Origin: Rubrimonas sp036770645
GTDB taxonomy: Bacteria; Pseudomonadota; Alphaproteobacteria; Rhodobacterales; Rhodobacteraceae
Direction of reading: 5' to 3'
NCBI GenBank assembly: GCA_036770645.1
Contig: DAIPIU010000002.1
Location: 1 to 64,000 of the forward strand
Length of the DNA stretch: 64,000 nt
Shown here: in pieces, positions 17,840 to 27,400 of the stretch
Layout: the number at the start of each line of letters is the position of its first letter
How positions within the stretch are numbered: the stretch's first letter is position 1
The notes under the pieces: model-generated
The model's database searches: none
Seen by the model: only the letters and a program-made list of their open reading frames with translations
Told to the model about the DNA's origin: nothing
Made by a program: the position numbers and the translations under genes

Positions 17840-18196
17840 ATGGAGACGCTGATGATCGGCGTGATCGGCCTGATGGTCTCGGTCAGCGCCTACCTGATGA
17901 TGTCGGGCAACCTCGTGCGCTTCCTGATCGGGCTGGGCAATCTGGGCAATGCCGTGAACCTGTCGATCTTCGTCGGCGGGCGGCTGACCTTCGGCGCGCC
18001 GCCCTTCGTTCCCGAGGGCGCGAAATACCCCGCGGGCGAGGTCGCCAACGCGCTGCCCCAGGCGCTGATCCTGACCGCCATCGTCATCGGCTTCGGGCTG
18101 GTGGCCTTCACCCTGATCCTGATCTACCGCATCTACGGGGCCTTCGGGACGCTTGAGATGGACGAGATCGAGCTGGTCGAGAAGCGGGAGCGCTGA
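17840..18196 (+). CDS. mnhC: Monovalent cation/H+ antiporter subunit C
   Basis: A 118-residue, three-helix NuoK-like subunit. The segment LIGLGNLGNAVNLSIF, followed by the DALPQALILTAIVIG-like stretch (here NALPQALILTAIVIGF), is diagnostic. It starts 4 bp after mnhB, with a GGAGG-containing sequence inside the end of mnhB serving as ribosome-binding site. Confidence 0.95.
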   Translation: METLMIGVIGLMVSVSAYLMMSGNLVRFLIGLGNLGNAVNLSIFVGGRLTFGAPPFVPEGAKYPAGEVANALPQALILTAIVIGFGLVAFTLILIYRIYGAFGTLEMDEIELVEKRER

Positions 18197-18202
18197 GAGC
18201 CC

Positions 18203-19702
18203 ATGCTGCCCGTCTCGCCCATCCTGCTGGGGTTCTGCGTCGCCATCCTGTGCCACGCGCTGCGCGACCGCCCGCTGGCCCAGCGCACCGCCAGCCTGCT
18301 GGGCGCGCTGGCGCAGTTCGCGGTGGCGGCCGTTCTGCTGCACGAGGCGATGAAGCGCGGCCCCGTGGTCGCCCAGATGGGCGGCTGGGCCGCGCCCTAC
18401 GGCATCACGCTGGCGGTCGATACGCTGGGCGGGCTTATGCTGCTGGCGGCGGCGACCTGCGGCACGGCGGCGATCCTGTTCGGGTTTTCCGAGATCGACC
18501 GCGCCACCGAACGCCGGGGCCATCACAGCTTCGTGCACCTGCTGCTGGCGGGCGTCGGCGGGGCCTTCGCGACCGGCGACCTGTTCAACCTCTATGTCTG
18601 GTACGAGGTGCTGCTGATCGCGTCCTTCGGGCTGCTGGTGGTGCAGGGCGGGCGGCGGCAGCTCGACGGGGCCATGCGCTATGTCGCGCTGAATCTCGTC
18701 GCCACGGTCGCCTTCCTGACCGGGGTCGGGCTGCTCTATGCGGCCACCGGCACGCTGAACATGGTCGACCTGCGCCGGGCGGTGGCCGACCTGCCCGCGC
18801 CGCAGCTGCTTGTGACGGCGGCGCTGCTGCTGTTCGGCTTCGGGGCGAAGGCCGCGATGTTTCCCGTCTTCGCCTGGCTGCCGGCCAGCTATCACGCGCC
18901 ATCCTTCACCACCTCGGCGCTGTTCGCGGCGCTGCTGACCAAGGTCGGGGTCTATTCGCTGATCCGGGTGTTCACGCTGATCTACCCGCCCGACACGCCC
19001 TATCTCGCCGACCTGCTGCTGTGGGGCGGCGGGCTGACGATGCTGGCGGGCGTGCTGGGGGCCATCGCGCAGCGCGAGCTGCGGCGGGTGCTGGCCTTCC
19101 AGGTGGTGGCCTCGATCGGCTTCATGGTCGCGGGGCTCGGCATCGGCACGCAGGCCGCGCTGGCGGGCGCGGTGTTCTACATGCTGCAGGACATGGTGGC
19201 GAAGGTGGCGCTGTTCGCGGTGGCCTTCCTCGCGGCGCGGCGCGGCGGCACCGAGGATCTGCGGCTGGCCGGCGGACTGTGGGCCGCGGCCCCGTGGACC
19301 GGGGCGCTGTTCCTGATCCCGGCGCTGTCGCTGGCGGGCGTGCCGCCCTTCGCGGGCTTCTGGGGCAAGGTGATGGTGGTCGGCGCGGCGCTGGATGCGC
19401 AGGCCTGGTGGCTGGCCGCTGCGGCGCTGGGCACCGGCCTGCTGACGCTCTATTCCATGGGCCTCGTCTGGTCCGAGATGTTCTGGAAGGCCCGCATCGC
19501 CGGCGCGCCGGCGATGCCGGCGGCCCTGCCCGCGCCCCGGGCGGCGCTGCTGGCGACGCTGGCGCTGGCGGCGACGATCATCGCGCTGGGGGTGGCCCCG
19601 GCGGCGCTGATCGAGGCCGCGCAGCAGGCTGCGGCGGAGCTGACGGCGCCGGATGCGCTGGGCCGCGCGGTGATGGGCCCGGACTGGAGCGACCCGCGAT
19701 GA
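18203..19702 (+). CDS. mnhD: Monovalent cation/H+ antiporter subunit D
   Basis: A 499-residue NuoN/NuoM-like antiporter subunit with about 14 helices. Conserved pieces include LFNLYVWYEVLLIASFGLL (key glutamate), FPVFAWLPASYHAPS, and LLTKVGVYSLIRVF (key lysine). It is the second proton- or cation-translocating module of the Mrp complex. It follows mnhC by 6 bp and overlaps mnhE by 4 bp. Confidence 0.95.
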   Translation: MLPVSPILLGFCVAILCHALRDRPLAQRTASLLGALAQFAVAAVLLHEAMKRGPVVAQMGGWAAPYGITLAVDTLGGLMLLAAATCGTAAILFGFSEIDRATERRGHHSFVHLLLAGVGGAFATGDLFNLYVWYEVLLIASFGLLVVQGGRRQLDGAMRYVALNLVATVAFLTGVGLLYAATGTLNMVDLRRAVADLPAPQLLVTAALLLFGFGAKAAMFPVFAWLPASYHAPSFTTSALFAALLTKVGVYSLIRVFTLIYPPDTPYLADLLLWGGGLTMLAGVLGAIAQRELRRVLAFQVVASIGFMVAGLGIGTQAALAGAVFYMLQDMVAKVALFAVAFLAARRGGTEDLRLAGGLWAAAPWTGALFLIPALSLAGVPPFAGFWGKVMVVGAALDAQAWWLAAAALGTGLLTLYSMGLVWSEMFWKARIAGAPAMPAALPAPRAALLATLALAATIIALGVAPAALIEAAQQAAAELTAPDALGRAVMGPDWSDPR

Positions 19703-20172
19703 GCCTCCTGCCCATCAACCTGCTGATCGCGCTGGCCTGGGCCTTCGTGGCGGGCTCCTTCTCCGGGGCCAACCTCGCCCTGGGCTTCGCCGCGGGCTTT
19801 ATCGCGCTCTATGCCTTCTCCGAGGCCGTGGGCGGCCCCGCCTATCACCGCCACGTCAAGGCCTGGGCATGGGTGCTGTGGTGTTTCGCCTACGACCTCG
19901 TGATGTCCACCTGGCAGGTGGCGGTCGCCGTGGTGACGATGAACCATCGCGGCCGGTCGCGCTTCGTGACCGTGCCGCTCGACGTGCAGTCCGACCTCGG
20001 GATCATCATGGTGGCGAACCTGATCTCGCTGACGCCCGGCACGCTGAGCGTCGATGTCTCGCCCGACCGGAAGTCGCTGCTGATCCACGCCCTGATCGCC
20101 GACGACCCCGAGGCGCTGGTGGCCGACATCAAGACCGGCCTCGAGAAGCGCGTGCTGGAGGTGACGCAATGA
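19699..20172 (+). CDS. mnhE: Monovalent cation/H+ antiporter subunit E
   Basis: A 157-residue subunit with two or three N-terminal helices. Its cytosolic domain contains ANLISLTPGTLSVDVSPD (about residues 107-124), the MnhE signature. It overlaps both neighbours by four bases. MnhE is needed for Mrp complex assembly. Confidence 0.94.
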   Translation: MSLLPINLLIALAWAFVAGSFSGANLALGFAAGFIALYAFSEAVGGPAYHRHVKAWAWVLWCFAYDLVMSTWQVAVAVVTMNHRGRSRFVTVPLDVQSDLGIIMVANLISLTPGTLSVDVSPDRKSLLIHALIADDPEALVADIKTGLEKRVLEVTQ

Positions 20173-20471
20173 GCCCCTTCGACCTGCCCCCGCTCGTGGC
20201 CGGCGCCTTGGCCGCCGCGGTCGCCATGAGCGGCCTGTCGCTGGTGCTGGCCTTCCTGCGCCTGCTGCGAGGGCCGACGCTGGCGGACCGGGTGGTGGCG
20301 GCCGATCTGGTCACCACCATCCTGATCGTGCTGCTGACGCTGGTGGGCCTCGGCCTCGACGACGGGGCCTATCTGGATGCGGCCGTGGCGCTGGCGCTGG
20401 TCGCGTTCCTCGCGACCGTGGCCTTCGCCCGCTACATCGACCGCCGCACCCCGCCGGAGGCCGCGCCATGA
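20169..20471 (+). CDS. mnhF: Monovalent cation/H+ antiporter subunit F
   Basis: A 100-residue, three-helix subunit. The central motif RGPTLADRVVAADLVTT is the MnhF signature; a helix ending ATVAFARYIDRR follows. It overlaps mnhE and mnhG by four bases each. Confidence 0.94.
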   Translation: MSPFDLPPLVAGALAAAVAMSGLSLVLAFLRLLRGPTLADRVVAADLVTTILIVLLTLVGLGLDDGAYLDAAVALALVAFLATVAFARYIDRRTPPEAAP

Positions 20472-20806
20472 GCTTCGTCTGGGAGATCATCGCCGCGGGC
20501 CTGCTGGTCGCGGGCGGCGGGCTGGTGCTGCTGGCCGGGGTCGGCATCATCCGCCTCGAGGACGTGTTCCTGCGCATGCACGCCGCCACCAAGGCGGGCA
20601 CGCTGGGCCTCGGGCTGGTGGTGATCGCCGCCGGGCTGTGGACCGAAAGCACCGCGCTCGCCGAGAAGGCGATCATGGTGTTCCTGTTCATCCTCGTGAC
20701 CGCGCCGGTCAGCGCGCATCTGGTGGGGCGCGCCGTCTACCGCGCCATGACGCGCGACGAACGAGAGGCGGGCTCGCCCGGCGTCCACCCGGGCGAGCCG
20801 GGCTAG
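20468..20806 (+). CDS. mnhG: Monovalent cation/H+ antiporter subunit G
   Basis: The 112-residue last subunit of the Mrp operon, with three helices. The motif IIRLEDVFLRMHAATKAGTLG is at about residues 29-49, the MnhG signature. The last dozen residues (AGSPGVHPGEPG) are Gly/Pro-rich and are encoded by an 11-bp stem-loop, so the C-terminus may be shaped by a transcription terminator. Confidence 0.94.
   Translation: MSFVWEIIAAGLLVAGGGLVLLAGVGIIRLEDVFLRMHAATKAGTLGLGLVVIAAGLWTESTALAEKAIMVFLFILVTAPVSAHLVGRAVYRAMTRDEREAGSPGVHPGEPG
20771..20799 (+). terminator. Stable hairpin inside the end of mnhG, probable operon terminator
   Basis: GGCTCGCCCGG (20771-20781) pairs perfectly with CCGGGCGAGCC (20789-20799) across a 7-base loop. 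It overlaps the last codons of mnhG; the stop codon follows at 20804-20806. There is no T-tract, so it is a structural or Rho-assisted terminator at best. Confidence 0.5.
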
Positions 20807-21019
20807 GCGCGGGACCCGGCCGGCGGTTTCGCGGCAGGGCGGCGCTCCGGTCCGGGGGCCGGGGGGCTGCGCGCCGGGCCGCCCCATCGCGCGCGGATCG
20901 TCGCGACGCTGCCGAACGCGCAGGAGCGCCGCGGCCCGGGGCGCGGCATCGCCGCCCTGCGCATCGGGGGAGGCGGGGCCACCGCGGTCGCGGTCGGGCG
21001 GGGCAGGGGACCAGACGCC

Positions 21020-22357
21020 TCAGCCCAGATAGACGCGCGCGGCGGGATAGGCGATCCGCGGCCGCGCGCGGGTCGCGAGGAAGAATCCCAACGTCAGGGG
21101 CCCGACCCGTCCGAGAAACATCGCCGCCATGATCACGCCGCGGCCCCAGTCGTCGAGACGGCCGGTCTCGCCGCGCGACAGGCCCACCGTTCCGAAGGCC
21201 GAGCAGAGCTCGAACACGATGTCGAGGAATTCGCCGTCATGGCCGATCAGGATCGCGAAGGCCCCGAACCCGACCACCCCCATGCTGATGGTCGTCAGCG
21301 CCATCGCCTTGAACACCTCCTCGAGCCCCAGGCTTCGCCCGAAGGCGTTGAGCTGGGTGCGCCGCCGGAAGAAGGCGACGGTGGCGAGGATCAGCACGAT
21401 GAAGGTCGTCACCTTGATGCCGCCGCCGGTCGATGCGCTGCCGGCCCCGATCAGCATCAGCGAGATCATCATGATGGTGGTCGATTCGTGCAGGCCTGCG
21501 ATGTCGACGGTGTTGAAACCTGCGGTGCGCGGCGTGACGCCCTGGAACCAGGCGGCCATGAGCCGGGTCGGCACGTCCAGCGGGCCGAGCGTGCGCGGGT
21601 TGTTCCATTCGAGAACGGCGAATGCGCCGACCCCCCAGAGGATCAGCGCCGCGGTGCCGGCGAGCATGAGTTTCGTGTGGAAGCTCCAGCGCCGCCAGCC
21701 GCGCTTGGTCGCGACTTCCCACACCACGCTGTAGCCGAGCCCTCCGAGGATGAAGAGCCCCGGCACGACGAGGTTGACCACGGGGTTCGCGACCCATCGC
21801 GACAGGCCGTCCGGGCTGAGCTGGAACCCGGCGTTGTTGAAGGCCGAGACGGCGTGGAAGGCCGCGCTCCACAGCCCGTCCCGCCAGCCGAGCGCAGGCA
21901 CGAAGACCAGCGCGAGCAGCGCCGCGCCCGCAATTTCGACGGCGAACACGACGCGCACCACGATCCACACGAGCCGGCGCAGGCCTTGCAGCGAGGTCTG
22001 GCTGAGATCGTCGCGCAGGACCATCTGCGACGGCAGGCCCATCTGCAGGCCGAGCGCCGCAAGGATCGCCACGGCGAAGGTCATGAGCCCGAGGCCGCCG
22101 AGCTGCATCAGCACCATCAGCACGCCCTGACCGAACGGCGTCAGGGACGTGCCGATGTCGAACACGACGAGGCCCGTCACCGTAACGGCAGAGGTGGCGG
22201 TGAACAGCGCGTCGTTCCAGCCGAAGGGGATCGCCTGCGCCCGCGGCGTCATGAGCAGCGCCGAGCCGACCGCGATGAAGCCGGCATAGGCGAGCGCGAG
22301 AAGGGCGGGCGGCGGCAGCCGCAGCCAGCGCCGCCCGCCCATGCCGGCGCGCGCCAC
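21020..22357 (-). CDS. ktrB: TrkH/KtrB-family potassium channel subunit
   Basis: A 445-residue K+ translocating subunit with four pore repeats. The selectivity-filter-like loops are visible as TATSAVTVTGL (about residues 54-64), FNNAGFQL, GVTPRTAGFN and FGTVGLS. Size and lack of an N-terminal extension fit KtrB better than TrkH. It lies 5 bp after the KtrA-like gene, on the same strand. The start is taken as GTG at 22357; an ATG at 22342 is also possible. It ends facing the Mrp operon. Confidence 0.92.
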   Translation of the reverse strand: MARAGMGGRRWLRLPPPALLALAYAGFIAVGSALLMTPRAQAIPFGWNDALFTATSAVTVTGLVVFDIGTSLTPFGQGVLMVLMQLGGLGLMTFAVAILAALGLQMGLPSQMVLRDDLSQTSLQGLRRLVWIVVRVVFAVEIAGAALLALVFVPALGWRDGLWSAAFHAVSAFNNAGFQLSPDGLSRWVANPVVNLVVPGLFILGGLGYSVVWEVATKRGWRRWSFHTKLMLAGTAALILWGVGAFAVLEWNNPRTLGPLDVPTRLMAAWFQGVTPRTAGFNTVDIAGLHESTTIMMISLMLIGAGSASTGGGIKVTTFIVLILATVAFFRRRTQLNAFGRSLGLEEVFKAMALTTISMGVVGFGAFAILIGHDGEFLDIVFELCSAFGTVGLSRGETGRLDDWGRGVIMAAMFLGRVGPLTLGFFLATRARPRIAYPAARVYLG

Positions 22358-22362
22358 GTCGG

Positions 22363-23022
22363 CTAGAGCGTGTCGCCGAAGGCGCGCAGAGCGGGCCTGC
22401 GGCCGAGCATCAGCATCCGGTCCTCCGCGTGCAGCACCGTCGCCGGGTCCGCCGCGTCAACGTAGTCCGGCCCGCGCATGATGCCGAGACAGCGCAGGTC
22501 GAATTTTGCCGCCAGCTTGAGCGAGCCGACGGCCTTGCCCTCCATCCAGGCTGGGGCGACCATGTTGACGACGTGGAACCCGTTGCCGAGGCTGACGTAA
22601 TCGCGCACGGCCGGGTTGTTCAGCATCTGCGCGATGTGCTGGCCCATCTCGACTTCCGGCAGCACGACACGCTCCGCGCCGAGCTTGAGCAGGATGCGGT
22701 GCTGCGTGCGGTCGGCGGCCTTGGCCCAGACGGTCTTCACGCCGATGAGCTTGGCGTTCATCGTCGCCAGCACGGCGGCCTCGAGATCGCCGCCCATGGC
22801 GACCACTGCGACCGTGCATTCCTCGATGCCGGCCTCGCGCAACGCGGCCTCGTCGCGGGCATCGGCGATCACCGCCTCCGCGAGCACGTCCGCCAGCCGC
22901 GAGACGGCGCGTTCGTTGCTGTCGATCCCGAGGACATGGTTGCCGAAACGGGCGAGTTCCGACGCCACGGTCGAGCCGAAGCTGCCGAGGCCGATGACCG
23001 CGAAGTTCCTGCGCTTCTCCAT
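22363..23022 (-). CDS. ktrA: KtrA/TrkA-type RCK potassium-uptake regulatory subunit
   Basis: A 219-residue cytosolic RCK protein. The Rossmann nucleotide motif GLGSFGSTVASEL is at about residues 12-24, with an acidic ribose ligand in GIDSNE. The C-terminal TrkA_C half begins near residue 135. It forms an octameric gating ring on KtrB and binds ATP/ADP or NAD(H). It starts 34 bp downstream of the oxoamine synthase gene on the same strand, so it may be co-transcribed with the PKS locus. Confidence 0.93.
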   Translation of the reverse strand: MEKRRNFAVIGLGSFGSTVASELARFGNHVLGIDSNERAVSRLADVLAEAVIADARDEAALREAGIEECTVAVVAMGGDLEAAVLATMNAKLIGVKTVWAKAADRTQHRILLKLGAERVVLPEVEMGQHIAQMLNNPAVRDYVSLGNGFHVVNMVAPAWMEGKAVGSLKLAAKFDLRCLGIMRGPDYVDAADPATVLHAEDRMLMLGRRPALRAFGDTL

Positions 23023-23056
23023 CGGTCCATCCCGCAGTGCGAGCGGGCCCCCGGTT

Positions 23057-24403
23057 TCAGGCCCGGGCCACCCCGGTGAGGCGTTCGGTGACGGCGGGCG
23101 CCGCTGCGACGGCCCGGGCGATCACCTCGGCCGCGCGCTCGATCTGGTCGGCCGTGTGTTCGGACGTCGCGAACAGGCGCAGGCGGGCGCGGCGCTCGGG
23201 CACCGCGGGGTGCATGATCGGCGGGGCGCAGACGCCGGCGGCGAAGGCCCGGTCGGCGACGACGGCCGTGGTCGGGCTGTCGCCCAGCACCACGGGCGCG
23301 ACCGCTAGGCCCTGGCTGAGGCCGGTGTCGAGGCCCCGCGCCTCGAGCGCCGCCTTCAGCAGCCGTCCGTTCTCGGCGAGGCGCGCGACGCGCTCTGGCT
23401 CGCGCCGCATGACCGCGAGCGCGGCCTCGGCCGCGGCGGCCAGCGGCGCGGACAGGCCAACCGAAAACACGAAGCCCGGCGCGCGCGCCTTGAGATAGCC
23501 GATCAGCGCCGCGGACCCCGCGATGTAGCCCCCTGTCGAACCGAGCGTCTTCGACAGCGTGCCCATCCAGATCTCGACCGAGGCCGGATCGACGCCCTGC
23601 GCCTCGGCGATCCCGCGCCCGGTCGCCCCGAGCACGCCCAGCGCATGCGCCTCGTCCACCATCAGCCAGGCGTCATGGGCGGCCTTCACCTCGACGAAGC
23701 GGCGCAGGTCCGGCGCGTCGCCGTCCATGCTGTAGAGTCCCTCGATCACCACCAGCACGCGGTTGAACTCGCCGCGCAGGCGCGTCAGCGTCGCGTCCAG
23801 CCATTCGGCGTCGTTGTGCGGCATGGTCAGCCGCCGCGCCCCGGAGATGCGCGCGCCCTCGAGCGCCGAGTTGTGCACCAGCTCGTCGGTCACGATCAGG
23901 TCGCCCTGGCCGACCAGCGCCCCGATGGTGGTGACGTTGGTGGCGTGGCCCGAGACCATGACCACCGCGTCCTCGGTCCCCGTGGTCTCGGCCAGCGCGG
24001 CCTCGAGGCTGCGGTGGAAGGGGCGCTCGCCCCCCACGACGCGCGAGGCCGAGCACGAGACGCCATAGGTCGCGATGGCGGCGGCGGCGGCGGCGCGGAC
24101 CTCCGGGTGGCGGTTCAGCCCGAGATAATCGTAGGACGCGAAGTTGATCCGTTCGGCCCCGTCGATCATCGCCATGGGACCGGCCTCGCCGCTGAGCGTG
24201 CGGAAATAGGGCGAGCCCACGCCCAGAACGGCCGCCGCGGCGCGCTGGATCTCGAGTTCGCGCGCGCCCGGCAGGGTGGCGAAGTCGAAGGCGCGCACCG
24301 CCGCCCGCGCGTCGGAGGCCGCGGCGGGCGCTGCGCGCCGGCGGGCGCGATGGGCCGCGCGCAGGCTCTCGACGAGGGCCGCGGGATCGGTGGGTCGGCT
24401 CAT
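23057..24403 (-). CDS. Alpha-oxoamine synthase (AONS/KBL/SPT-like PLP enzyme)
   Basis: A 448-residue fold-type I PLP enzyme of the 8-amino-7-oxononanoate synthase/serine palmitoyltransferase family. PLP Lys285 is in GTLSKTLGSTGG, Asp250 and His253 are in VDEAHALGVLG, and the glycine-rich start is SYDYLGLNRHP. An N-terminal extension of about 45 residues precedes the usual core. Such enzymes condense an amino acid with an acyl-thioester, losing CO2, to give 2-amino-3-ketones. Its start overlaps the PKS stop (ATGA). No biotin genes are nearby, so its acyl donor is most likely the PKS-bound chain: an SPT-like offloading enzyme rather than BioF. The amino acid partner cannot be read from sequence. 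Confidence 0.9.
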   Translation of the reverse strand: MSRPTDPAALVESLRAAHRARRRAAPAAASDARAAVRAFDFATLPGARELEIQRAAAAVLGVGSPYFRTLSGEAGPMAMIDGAERINFASYDYLGLNRHPEVRAAAAAAIATYGVSCSASRVVGGERPFHRSLEAALAETTGTEDAVVMVSGHATNVTTIGALVGQGDLIVTDELVHNSALEGARISGARRLTMPHNDAEWLDATLTRLRGEFNRVLVVIEGLYSMDGDAPDLRRFVEVKAAHDAWLMVDEAHALGVLGATGRGIAEAQGVDPASVEIWMGTLSKTLGSTGGYIAGSAALIGYLKARAPGFVFSVGLSAPLAAAAEAALAVMRREPERVARLAENGRLLKAALEARGLDTGLSQGLAVAPVVLGDSPTTAVVADRAFAAGVCAPPIMHPAVPERRARLRLFATSEHTADQIERAAEVIARAVAAAPAVTERLTGVARA

Positions 24404-27400
24404 TCGATATCCTCTGCGACGGCCGGGGCGCCGGCCGCGCCCAGCCTTTCGGTGACGCGCGCCACGGCCTCCGGCCCGAGATGGCGCGCGGCGACGGCGG
24501 CAACGGCCGCCTGGGGGTCGCCGTCATCGTCGGTCGCCCCGCCCTCGCGCAGCTGCCCAGCGACGCGCGCGGCGAGCGCCGCCAGCGTCGCGCCCTCGGA
24601 CAGCGACAGGACGGGCAGGCTGGCCCCGTATTTCTCCTCGAAGGACAGCTTGAGTTCGACGGCCATCAGGCTGTCGAAGCCGAGTTCGGCCATCGGGCGG
24701 TTCGGGTCGATCTCGCCCGGGTCGAGCCGCAGGATGGTGGCGGCCTCGGCGGCGAACAGGGCGACGACGGCGCGCACCGCACCCCCCTCGTCCAGCCCCC
24801 GCAGCCGCGCCCGCAGGTCCATCCCCTCCGCCCCCGGCTGGGCCGTTCCGAGGCTGAGGTCCAGACGTTCGGTCAGCCCGCCCTCCAGCGTGCGCAGCGC
24901 GCCGGCCAGCGCGCCCCAGCGCACCCGGCCGATCGCCAGCGCCGCGTCGCCCTGCCCCTGGCCCGCCACCGCGGCCTCGAGCGCATCGAGCGCCGCCTGC
25001 GCGGCCATCGGCATCGCCCCCTGCCGTTCGAGCCGCAGGCGGGCATCGGCGTCCTCCGCCAGCATGCCCGCATCCGCGACGGGACCGAAGGCCAGCGCCA
25101 GACCTGGGCGACCCTCGGCCAGCCTTGCGGCGGCCAGCGCCTCGAGACCCGCATTGGCCGCGACATAGGCAGCCTGACCCGGGTTGCCGATCCAGGCGGC
25201 GAGCGAGGAGAACAGCAGGAAATGCCCGACCTTCGGGCCGCTGCGCGCCCGCTCGGCCGCGTCGAGCGCCAGTGCGCCGTCGAGTTTGGCCCGCAGCGCC
25301 GCCCGCGCCGTCACAGGGTCGAGCCGGTCCAGCAGCGCGTCCGAGGGCAGCGTCGCCGCATGGGCGATCCCGCCCAGCGGCGTCCCCGACGCGTCGATCT
25401 CGGCCATCAGCGCCGCGACGGCCGACGGATCGGCCGCGTCGCAGGCCCGCGCCACGACCCGCGCGCCCGATGCCGCGAGCCGCGCCCGCGCCGCGGGATC
25501 GAGCGTTCCCGTCCGCGACACCAGCCACAGCGCCCCCGCGCCGCGCAACGCCAGCCTTTCCGCCAGCGCAAGGCCGAAGCCCCGCGTGCCGCCGGTCACG
25601 AGCCAGGCGCGGTCCGGCCGCGCCAGCGGGGCGCGCGTCGCGGGGGCCTCCGGGGCGGCGGGCGGCAGCACCACGATCTTGCCGATATGCCCCGAGCGCT
25701 GCATCAGCCGGAAGGCTTCGCGCACCTCTGTGCCGCCCACCGCCTGGAACGGCGGGGCGGCAAGGCCGCCGCTCGCCGCCTCGGCCGCCAGCGCGTCAAG
25801 CAGCGGGCGCGCGGAACCGGGGCGCGCCTTCAGCATGGCGTCGAGGTCCACGCCGAAATAGGACACGTTGCGCCGCAGGGGCCGCAGGCCGACGCGCGCA
25901 TTGGCGTAGAAGTCGCGCTTGCCCAGTTCCACGAAGCGCCCGAACGCCCTGACGCAGCCGAGGCTGCGCTCCATCGCCTCGCCCGACAGGCTGTTGAGCA
26001 CGACGTCGACGCCCTCGCCCCCGGTCGCCGCCATCACCCCGTCGGCGAAGTCGAGCCCGCGGCTGTCGAAGACGCGCTCCGCCCCCAGCAGCGTCAGCAG
26101 ACGGCGCTTGGCCGGCGAGCCGGCGGTGGCGAACACCCGTGCGCCGCGCGCGCGCGCGATGCGCAGCGCCGCGAGGCCCACGCCCCCGGCGCCGCCATGG
26201 ATCAGCACCGTCTCGCCGGATTCGAGCCTGCCGAGATCGACCAGCGCCCGCCAGGCGGTCGCGAACACCACCGGCAGGCTGGCCGCGGCTGCGGCGTCGA
26301 GACCCTCGGGCGCGCGCACGGCGGCCGCCGCGGCCATCACCGCATGGGTCGCGAGCGCGGAGGCCGCGAAGCCCGTCACGCGTTCGCCCTGCGCGAAGCC
26401 TGCGCCCGGCCCCGCTCGGGTCACGACGCCCGCGCATTCCATCCCCAGCCCTGCGCCGGAAAAGCCGTCCTCCACCGCCTCCTCGGGCAGCAGGCCCATC
26501 GCCCACATCACGTCGCGGAAGTTCAGGCCCGCCGCTTCGACCGCGATCTCGATCTCGCCCGGGCCGGGCGCGCGCCGGGCGACCGGGGCCCAGCGCAGGC
26601 CTTCGAGGCCGCCCCCGCCATCGGCATCGAGCCGAAGGGCCGGCGGTTCGGTGCCGCCGAGCGCCGCGACGGCTGCGGATCGCGCGACATCGGCCGCGGC
26701 CTCGATCCGCGGGGCGGACAGCCCGCCGGGTCCGGCCTCGGCCTCGGTCTCCGCGCCCTCCGCCGTCAGCGCCGCAAGCGCGGCCACGGCCGCGGCCGGC
26801 GCGTCGAGGGCGGCGTCGAGGTCGAGCGCGCGCAGGTCGAGGTCGGGGCGTTCGTTCGCCGCCACGCGCACGGCCCCGCGGAGGGCCGCCGTCACGGGGC
26901 TCCGCGCGGCGCCGCGGGTCAGCACCAGCAGTCGCGAGGGCCGAGCCGCCAGCGCCGTTCGCAGCCTCGACAGCCCCGCCGTCACCGCCTCCGACGCCGC
27001 CGCGCCGTCGCCTCCATCGAGCAGCAGCACGAGCCAGCGCGCGTCGGCCCCCGTCTCGCCGGGGCCCGACAGGCGCGCCGCGCCCCCGCTGTCGGAGACG
27101 AGCGCCGCGAGCGCCCTTGCGTCGGGCATCCGGCCGGAGCCGGTCCAGATGACGGTCTCGCCCGGCGCGACCGGGCGCGCCGCCTGACCCGCGGCGGCCC
27201 GCGCCACGAGGACCGGCGTCGCCGGTCCCTCGATGGCGAGCCAGCCCGCCGACGCCTCCGCATAGCCGGCCGCGCGTGCCGCGGCGGTCAGCGCCGCCGG
27301 ATCCGCCGCGCCGGCCGCCGCATCGGCCCCGTCGAGCGCGTCGAGCAGGTCGCGCAGCAGGTCCGTTCCCGTCCCCGCGAGCAGCAGCGTCGCCCCCGGC

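Noticed and set aside
23057..24403. Oxoamine synthase as a biotin-pathway BioF
   Set aside because: No bioA, bioB, bioC or bioD nearby, an extended N-terminus, and a 4-bp overlap with a PKS lacking a thioesterase favour a PKS-offloading role. A tree would settle it.
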